Shown: piece after piece, positions 36,590-43,083 of the stretch
How positions within the stretch are numbered: the stretch's first letter is position 1
How the letters are laid out: each line of letters starts with the position of its first letter
Assembly (NCBI RefSeq): GCF_014192055.1
Contig: NZ_JACHXM010000030.1
Coordinates: 1-43,083 of the forward strand
DNA: 43,083 nt
Origin: Halomonas organivorans
Lineage (GTDB): Bacteria; Pseudomonadota; Gammaproteobacteria; Pseudomonadales; Halomonadaceae
Direction of reading: 5' to 3'
The notes under the pieces: model-generated
The model's input: the letters and a program-made list of their open reading frames with translations, nothing else
Database searches by the model: none
Told to the model about the DNA's origin: nothing
Position numbers and translations under genes: made by a program

Positions 36590-37873
36590 ATGCTGCCCGC
36601 CCTTTCCAACGACGCCATACGCTCCAAGGCGGCCAGGACGCTGAACGGCCAGCGCCGCCGCTGGGGCTGGACGCCCTTCTTCGGGCCGGCGCTGATCGCC
36701 GCCGTGGCCTACATCGATCCCGGCAACTTCGCCACCAATATCGAGGCCGGCTCCCGCTACGGCTATGCGCTGCTGTGGGTGGTGCTCGGCGCCAATCTGA
36801 TGGCGATGCTGATCCAGACCCTGTCGGCGCGCCTGGGACTGGCCACCGGCCGCAACCTGGCCGAAGTGATCCGCGAACGCTATCCGCGCCCGGTGGTGTG
36901 GTTCTACTGGGTGCAAGCCGAGATCGTCGCCATCGCCACCGATCTCGCCGAGTTCCTGGGCGCAGCCCTGGCCTTCAACCTCTTGTTCGGCCTGTCGCTG
37001 ATCGAAGGCGCCCTGCTCACCGGAGTCATCACCTACCTGGCCCTGTTGATGCATCGCCAGGGCTTCCGGCTGATGGAGATCGTCATCGGCGCCATGATCC
37101 TGGCGGTGGCCAGTGGCTTCCTGCTGGAGATGCTGCTCGGCACCCCGGACCCGGAGCCGCTGCTCAAGGGCCTGCTGGTACCGGGGTTCCCCGACGACTA
37201 TTCGCTCTACCTGGCCGCCGGCATTCTCGGCGCCACGGTGATGCCTCACGTCATCTATCTGCATTCGGCGCTGTCGCAGAACCGTATCCAGGCCAGCGAC
37301 GACCACCAGCGCAAGCGGCTGATGCGCTACTATCGGCTCGACGTCATCGTCGGCATGGCGATCGCGGGGCTGGTCAACCTGAGCATGCTGGCCATGGCGG
37401 CGGCGGTGTTTCATGCCCAGGGGCGCCTGGACGTCGCCACCATCAGCGACAGCTACCAGCTGCTCACGCCGATGATGGGCCAGGAACTGGCCAGCCATAT
37501 CTTCGGCGTGGCACTGCTGCTGGCGGGGCTCTCCTCATCGATCGTCGGCACCCTCTCGGGCCAGGTGATCATGCAGGGCTTTGTCCGCTTCACCATCCCG
37601 CTGTGGCTGCGCCGCCTGATCACCATGCTGCCGGCGCTGGCGGTGATCATGCTGGGCATCTCCGAGCAGAAGGCGCTGGTGGCCAGCCAGGTCATCCTCA
37701 GCTTCGGGATCCCCTTCGCCCTGGTTCCGCTGCTGTGCTTCACCGCCGATCGCCGCCTGATGGGCAATCTGGTCAACGCCAGGACGGTCACCGCCATCGG
37801 CGGGATCATCTGCGCGCTGATCATCGCCCTCAACGGCTATGTGCTGTTCTTCACCCTGCTGGGCAACGGATAA
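36590..37873 (+). CDS. mntH: Nramp-type Mn(II)/divalent metal transporter MntH
   Basis: A 427-residue inner-membrane proton-coupled importer with about 11 helices. The helix 1 metal-site motif DPGNFATNIEAGS (D43, N46) and helix 6 motif MPHVIYLHSAL (from M218) are present, the key Nramp ligands. AGGTGAG lies close before the ATG. mntR follows after 7 bp, giving a mntH-mntR operon under a probable MntR operator. It sits between the acetate kinase and its likely response regulator without an obvious functional link. Confidence 0.96.
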   Translation: MLPALSNDAIRSKAARTLNGQRRRWGWTPFFGPALIAAVAYIDPGNFATNIEAGSRYGYALLWVVLGANLMAMLIQTLSARLGLATGRNLAEVIRERYPRPVVWFYWVQAEIVAIATDLAEFLGAALAFNLLFGLSLIEGALLTGVITYLALLMHRQGFRLMEIVIGAMILAVASGFLLEMLLGTPDPEPLLKGLLVPGFPDDYSLYLAAGILGATVMPHVIYLHSALSQNRIQASDDHQRKRLMRYYRLDVIVGMAIAGLVNLSMLAMAAAVFHAQGRLDVATISDSYQLLTPMMGQELASHIFGVALLLAGLSSSIVGTLSGQVIMQGFVRFTIPLWLRRLITMLPALAVIMLGISEQKALVASQVILSFGIPFALVPLLCFTADRRLMGNLVNARTVTAIGGIICALIIALNGYVLFFTLLGNG

Positions 37874-37880
37874 TCGTCAG

Positions 37881-38291
37881 ATGCACTCACTGCCCAAACA
37901 TGCCTATTTCCAGCGCGTCCGACAGGACCACCAGACCGAGCTCGTCGAGGACTACGTCGAGGAGATCGCGCACCTTCATGCGCGGCACGGCGAGGCGCGC
38001 GCCAGCGATCTCGCCGAATGCTTCGGCGTCAGCGGCGCTGCCGTCTCCAAGGTGGTAGCACGGCTCAGGCGCGACGGCCTGGTCATCGCGCGTCCCTACC
38101 GCGGCATCTTCCTCACGCCGGAGGGCGAGGCCATGGCCGAACGCGTGGCCAGCCGCCATCAGGTGGTACTGGACACCCTGCGCCGGCTGGGGGTGCCCGA
38201 GGAAATCGCGCGGGCCGACTCGGAGGGCATCGAACACCACTGCAGCGAGGAGACGGTGGCCGCCATGCGCCGCTTCCTGGCCTCATCCTGA
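37881..38291 (+). CDS. mntR: Manganese-responsive regulator MntR (DtxR family)
   Basis: A 136-residue metalloregulator. An N-terminal winged helix-turn-helix (RASDLAECFGVSGAAVSKVV) is followed by the dimer/metal domain. Likely Mn(II) ligands lie in EGIEHHCSEET near the C-terminus and in the GEAMAERVASRHQVV helix. It lacks the SH3-like domain of DtxR, as expected for MntR. The upstream frame extends into mntH, but ATG 37881 matches the family start; the ribosome site is weak, so translation may be coupled to mntH. Confidence 0.93.
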   Translation: MHSLPKHAYFQRVRQDHQTELVEDYVEEIAHLHARHGEARASDLAECFGVSGAAVSKVVARLRRDGLVIARPYRGIFLTPEGEAMAERVASRHQVVLDTLRRLGVPEEIARADSEGIEHHCSEETVAAMRRFLASS

Positions 38292-38624
38292 GAGGCGTCG
38301 GCACTCACCGGCACTCGCCCACGGCCTGGGCGACGATGTCGCACGCCTGTGTCCCCTCGCCACTCAAAAAAACGGGGCATCGCAGATCGGCGTGTAGCCA
38401 CTGCCCAGTCCAGTTTGGCATCGTGGAGTGCGCTTCGTGTGAGCGACCTTCAGATCCGGTCCGACGCAGCGGCGGCGTTGGCGGTACCGCTGCAGGATCT
38501 CCCCCGGGCGCCTATCGGCGCCTTTCGCCCAATGAATTGGGCTTATATGGCCCCCCACGAAGACCTGCGCGCCCTGCTGACCGGCACCCTGCAGGCCAGC
38601 TGCGCGATACGCGAGCTGGAAGAA

Positions 38625-38651
38625 GGAAGACAGGCTATGAGCTTGTCTTCC
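38625..38651. repeat. 12-bp inverted repeat, divergent copy of the repeat module
   Basis: GGAAGACAGGCT-atg-AGCTTGTCTTCC folds into a 12-bp stem with one G-T pair. Preceded by GCTGGAAGAA, it resembles the junction GGAAGACAGCATGA at 25417-25430, suggesting a diverged member of the same element family. Confidence 0.55.
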
Positions 38652-38659
38652 CTCATCAA

Positions 38660-38701
38660 GGCGCGAAGCGCCGTTCTTACGTCTTCGAGCGGCGTAGCCG
38701 C
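38660..38701. repeat. Second pair of mini-hairpins
   Basis: GGCGC-GAA-GCGCC (38660-38672), then GTTCTTACG, then GCGGC-gta-GCCGC (38689-38701). The order hairpin, GTTCTT, hairpin matches 25477-25518, and the GCGAAGC core recurs. Both lie at the 3' end of a minus-strand gene. Confidence 0.65.
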
Positions 38702-38730
38702 GTCCTGAGCCGGCTCCGCCGGCTCAGGAC
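38702..38730 (-). terminator. Strong hairpin overlapping the response-regulator stop
   Basis: Perfect 13-bp stem GTCCTGAGCCGGC / GCCGGCTCAGGAC with a 3-base loop. It includes the TGA stop (38726-38724) of the minus-strand gene, so translation termination and the transcript end are physically linked. No T-tract. Confidence 0.65.
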
Positions 38731-39389
38731 TGCTCGACCTTGGGCGGCTCGACCTCGAGCTTCTGGGCGGCGATCACCGCCTGGGTGCGGGAGTGCACGC
38801 CGAGCTTGCGCAGGATGGCGGTGACGTGGGCCTTGATGGTGGCCTCGGAAACGTTGAGCTCGAAGGCGATCTGCTTGTTGAGCAGGCCCTCGGTGAGCAT
38901 GTTGAGCACCCGAAACTGCTGGGGCGTCAGCGAGGCAATGGCCTCGGCGAAGCGGGCCTCTTCCTCGTCGGCCTCGCCCAGCGCCTCGGCCATCTCCTCC
39001 GGCAGCCACACCTCACCGTCGAGGATCTCGCCCACCGCCTCGGCGATCAGCGACAGCGACGACGACTTGGGAATGAAGCCGGAGGCGCCATAGTCGATGG
39101 CGCGGCGCACCACGTGCAGCTCATCGCTGCCCGAGACCACGGCCACCGGGATGTCCGGGGTCTGGCCGCGCAGCTGGATCAGCCCGGAGAAGCCGTGCGC
39201 CCCCGGCATGTGCAGGTCAAGCAGGATCAGGTCAGCGTCCGGATGCCGGGTGACGACCTCAGTGGTGGCCTCCATGGTGTCGGACTCGACGATCTCGGCC
39301 TGTGGGGCCACCTGGCGCAGCGCCTGTGTCAGGGCAGCGCGGAACAGCGGATGATCATCGGCGACGATGAACTTCTGGGCAAAGGCCAT
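38724..39389 (-). CDS. LuxR/NarL-type response regulator, CrbR/ErdR-like
   Basis: A 221-residue two-component regulator. The receiver domain has acidic D11/D12, phospho-acceptor D58 (LILLDLHMPG), S86 and K108. A C-terminal LuxR helix-turn-helix (about 150-215) carries LTPQQFRVLNMLTEGLLNKQI and SEATIKAHVTAILRKLGV. It resembles CrbR (Vibrio) and ErdR (Pseudomonas), which activate acs with the CrbS/MxtR kinase; that kinase type is encoded 2.3 kb away and acs lies next upstream. GGAG lies before the ATG. The partnership is inferred. Confidence 0.9.
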   Translation of the reverse strand: MAFAQKFIVADDHPLFRAALTQALRQVAPQAEIVESDTMEATTEVVTRHPDADLILLDLHMPGAHGFSGLIQLRGQTPDIPVAVVSGSDELHVVRRAIDYGASGFIPKSSSLSLIAEAVGEILDGEVWLPEEMAEALGEADEEEARFAEAIASLTPQQFRVLNMLTEGLLNKQIAFELNVSEATIKAHVTAILRKLGVHSRTQAVIAAQKLEVEPPKVEQS

Positions 39390-39531
39390 GGATTCTCCTC
39401 CGGATCCGGGAGCAGCGGGGGGCCGGCCGCCGCCTGCGGGACGCTTTGATCGTTTACAGCATGTTACCCCATGGCCGAGGCGATGCCCAACCACTCATGA
39501 CCATTGTCGACATTCTGTCTCGCGCGATGAA

Positions 39532-39556
39532 GAAACCGGCCGTGATGGCCGGTTTC
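39532..39556 (-). terminator. Terminator of acs
   Basis: GAAACCGGCC-atcac-GGCCGGTTTC on the minus strand, a 10-bp stem ending in TTTC and followed by TTC. It lies 35 bases after the acs stop codon and before the response regulator, so the two are probably separate transcripts. Confidence 0.8.
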
Positions 39557-39590
39557 GAGGTTGGCGAGGCTCTTGGCAAGCAGCCTGCCA

Positions 39591-41540
<1,950 letters not shown>

Positions 41541-41618
41541 GGAATTGCCTCTGTCCTCGGGGTGGCCCCTTCAGGTTGACGATGCCGGTCGAGGCGACCG
41601 GCGCCATAAGATGATTTC

Positions 41619-41661
41619 AGCATAACCCCCCGGTGATCCGCCTTCCCCTTAGACATTGGTA
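41619..41661 (-). promoter_or_regulatory. Candidate acs promoter with TACCAATGT motif
   Basis: Minus strand: a TATGCT -10 (41624-41619) lacks a -35 match, as expected for an activator-dependent promoter. TACCAATGT (41661-41653) is centred about 45 bases before the presumed start and resembles the TACCAAGGT motifs near 29187 and 29242. Confidence 0.4.
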
Positions 41662-41690
41662 TGAACGGTTTTCTTTTTTATAACAAATAG

Positions 41691-42251
41691 TTAAGCCTGT
41701 TTTTCAAGCTTCCTCAGGCCACAGTAGACCAAGGTCTGAGCGCAGTGTCGGCAGCGATAGGCGCGTCCCGAGCGTACCAGGGCATGACGCCTGGCGGACA
41801 AGGCATGCTCCCGGCAGCCGCAGCGATAGCGATGAGGCGCGGGGCTCGAGCGCGCCGTGTCGAAGCGATGGGTGACCCGCGGCGCCAGCCCGAACAATCG
41901 GCGCATCACGGTGCGCCACTCATGGCCGTGGGGCCTGGCCCGATGACCGTCCTCGAGATGATGCACCAGCCAGTGTGCCATCTCATGGGGCACCACCTCG
42001 ACCAGGAAGGCGTGGCGATTCTCCTCGAGCAGCACCGGATTGAAGCGCAGCCCGCCGCGTCCGAAATGCGCCTGGCCGGCGGAGCGTCCCCGCAGATCCA
42101 GCCATACTCGGGGCCGTGGTAGCCCCGGATGCACGTCGACACACAGCGCGAAGGCCGCCTCGACACGGTCGAGCAGCGCCGTCCGACAGGCCTCGGTATC
42201 GAGGTCCGCCAGCCACTGGGGATCGGGGTCAGGCAGCGCGGGAGACGTCAT
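41691..42251 (-). CDS. sprT: SprT-like zinc metalloprotease
   Basis: A 186-residue SprT family protein. The zinc-protease motif is H89-E-x2-H93 (VVPHEMAHWLVH), followed by GHEWRTVMRRLFG and a C-terminal zinc ribbon (YRCGC and YRCRHC). Eukaryotic relatives (Spartan) cut DNA-protein crosslinks; bacterial SprT function is poorly known. The ribosome site is weak. It diverges from the YecA-like gene across 69 bp that must hold both promoters. Confidence 0.9.
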   Translation of the reverse strand: MTSPALPDPDPQWLADLDTEACRTALLDRVEAAFALCVDVHPGLPRPRVWLDLRGRSAGQAHFGRGGLRFNPVLLEENRHAFLVEVVPHEMAHWLVHHLEDGHRARPHGHEWRTVMRRLFGLAPRVTHRFDTARSSPAPHRYRCGCREHALSARRHALVRSGRAYRCRHCAQTLVYCGLRKLEKQA

Positions 42252-42320
42252 GGGATGCTAGAATGGCGCCCCGTTGAGATGGCGTAAAGCCCCGCGCGAC
42301 GATACCTGCGAGTGAGAGAC

Positions 42321-42992
42321 ATGTCAGACGACAAGCCCCAGCCCCTGCCGCTCCTCGACGACGAGGCCCTGGAGCGGCTCGACGACTTCCTCGAGTCCGA
42401 GCGCGTGGACGCCGACGCGCTCGACTTGATCGGCGCCCACGGCTTCCTGGTCGCCCTGGCCGTGGCACCCTGCGATGCGGCACCGGCCGCCTGGGTCGCG
42501 GAACTCTTCCACGGCGAGCCGGACTTCACCGACGACGCCGAGCGCGAAGACGTGCTGGGGATGCTGGAGCGGCTGCGGCACACCGCCATCGAGGTGCTGG
42601 AAGGGGGCGGACTGCCCGAACTGCCCTTCGACCTGGAACTGGGCGGCCTGCCCCCCGAGGAAACCCCCATCGGCGACTGGTGCGCCGGCTTCATGGAAGG
42701 CGTGTTCCTCGACGAGACCGCCTGGTTCGCCGACGACGAGGAAGCCGCCGCCACCCTGCTGCTGCCCTTCATGCTGCTCTCGGGGCTGTTCGCCGAGGAG
42801 CCGGACATGGCCGAGCTGGCCAAGGACGGCGAACGCCTGGAAGGCCTCACCGCCCAACTGCCCGAACTGGTGCTGGATCTCTACCTGCACTACCGGGTGC
42901 CGCCGGAAACGCCCAAGCCCAAGCCCCGGCGCAAGCAGGCTGCCGGGCGGGGCAAGGGGAAAGACAGGGGCAAGCCCAAACGCAAGAAGTAA
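42321..42992 (+). CDS. YecA/UPF0149 family protein with basic tail
   Basis: A 223-residue protein with the UPF0149/YecA helical domain (LLDDEALERLDDFLESE, GAHGFLVALAVAP, GDWCAGFMEGVFLDE). It ends in a Lys/Arg/Pro/Gly-rich tail of about 30 residues (KPKPRRKQAAG), where some relatives have a zinc-binding SEC-C motif instead. The tail could bind nucleic acid. Function unknown. ATG 42321 is preferred over an in-frame GTG at 42312. The TAA stop abuts a GCTGGAA array and shares its AA with it. Confidence 0.85.
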   Translation: MSDDKPQPLPLLDDEALERLDDFLESERVDADALDLIGAHGFLVALAVAPCDAAPAAWVAELFHGEPDFTDDAEREDVLGMLERLRHTAIEVLEGGGLPELPFDLELGGLPPEETPIGDWCAGFMEGVFLDETAWFADDEEAAATLLLPFMLLSGLFAEEPDMAELAKDGERLEGLTAQLPELVLDLYLHYRVPPETPKPKPRRKQAAGRGKGKDRGKPKRKK

Positions 42993-43083
42993 GCTGGAAG
43001 CTGGAAGCTGGAAGCTGGAAGCTGGAAGCTGGAAGCTGGAAGCTGGAAGCTGGAAGCTGGAAGCTGGAAGCTGGAAGCTGGAA
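42993..43083. repeat. GCTGGAA tandem array, right end of window
   Basis: Thirteen perfect GCTGGAA copies running to the last base of the window, starting immediately after the YecA-like stop codon. The true copy number is unknown because the window ends inside it. Confidence 0.96.

Larger units (their letters stand above)
38292..38723. other. Intergenic region rich in hairpins
   Basis: 432 bp between mntR and the response regulator. It contains a direct repeat CGGCACTC near 38300, an inverted repeat GCCCAA-TGAA-TTGGGC (38527-38542) and the hairpins listed next. A 119-codon open frame (38349-38708) runs through these hairpins, has no convincing ribosome site and is not called a gene. It seems to be built from dispersed intergenic repeats. 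Confidence 0.65.

Noticed and set aside
38349..38708. 119-codon open frame
   Set aside because: No convincing ribosome site or family features; it spans several repeat-like hairpins.
39444..39458. FNR-like box upstream of the response regulator (TTGATCGTTTACAG)
   Set aside because: The right half-site matches at one position of five.

Overview
The window looks like a chromosomal stretch from a GC-rich gammaproteobacterium, most likely a member of the Halomonadaceae (Halomonas-type). This rests on protein resemblance and gene order: rnr-rlmB, prkA-yeaH-spoVR, ccoNOQP/ccoGHIS next to anr, and the acs/solute-symporter/hybrid-kinase group. No 16S or other definitive marker is present, so the placement is an inference. 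Both window ends lie inside the same 7-bp tandem repeat (GCTGGAA), which suggests a contig broken at repeats.

Layout. 1-5212: end of a repeat element, then the rRNA methyltransferase rlmB and RNase R (minus strand), three tRNA-Leu(CAG) genes (plus), a DRGH-type nuclease and a stand-alone Lrp/AsnC effector domain. 5213-14608: a HiPIP electron carrier, the stationary-phase/stress operon prkA-yeaH-spoVR, 2,4-dienoyl-CoA reductase (fadH), a Val/Asp tRNA operon with a clear promoter and terminator, and an alpha/beta hydrolase. 14710-25333: a complete cbb3 oxidase module (ccoNOQP under a well-placed FNR/Anr-type promoter, then ccoG-ccoH-ccoI-ccoS), a TauE/SafE-like membrane protein, a HemN-like protein without its radical-SAM cysteines, and the oxygen sensor Anr. 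25335-25518: a repeat element between the convergent genes anr and ttcA. 25519-41540: ttcA, then an acetate-utilisation region. It holds a pseudo-exonuclease and a DUF294 CBS/cNMP protein (minus strand), a divergent DUF4212 plus sodium/solute symporter pair, a membrane protein of unknown role, a 1314-residue SSS-STAC-PAS-PAS-HK-REC kinase resembling CrbS/MxtR, mntH-mntR, a LuxR-type response regulator resembling CrbR/ErdR, and acs. 41691-43083: a SprT-like metalloprotease and a YecA/UPF0149 protein, ending in another repeat array.

How the parts may work together. Anr probably drives the cbb3 oxidase at low oxygen. A perfect FNR-type site between DUF294 and the symporter suggests that the acetate genes are also oxygen-controlled. 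The kinase and the LuxR regulator are the obvious candidates for the acetate switch acting on acs and the symporter, whose promoter regions share a TACCAA(G/T)GT motif.

Most unusual: (1) a repeat family made of a GCTGGAA array, a conserved 55-bp hairpin module and inverted partial units, sometimes followed by GCGAAGC mini-hairpins, placed directly at gene 3' ends and contributing the last codons of rlmB; (2) two well-preserved open frames for apparently dead enzymes, a HemN paralogue and a DEDDh exonuclease, each in a conserved genomic setting; (3) FNR-type control of the acetate locus.
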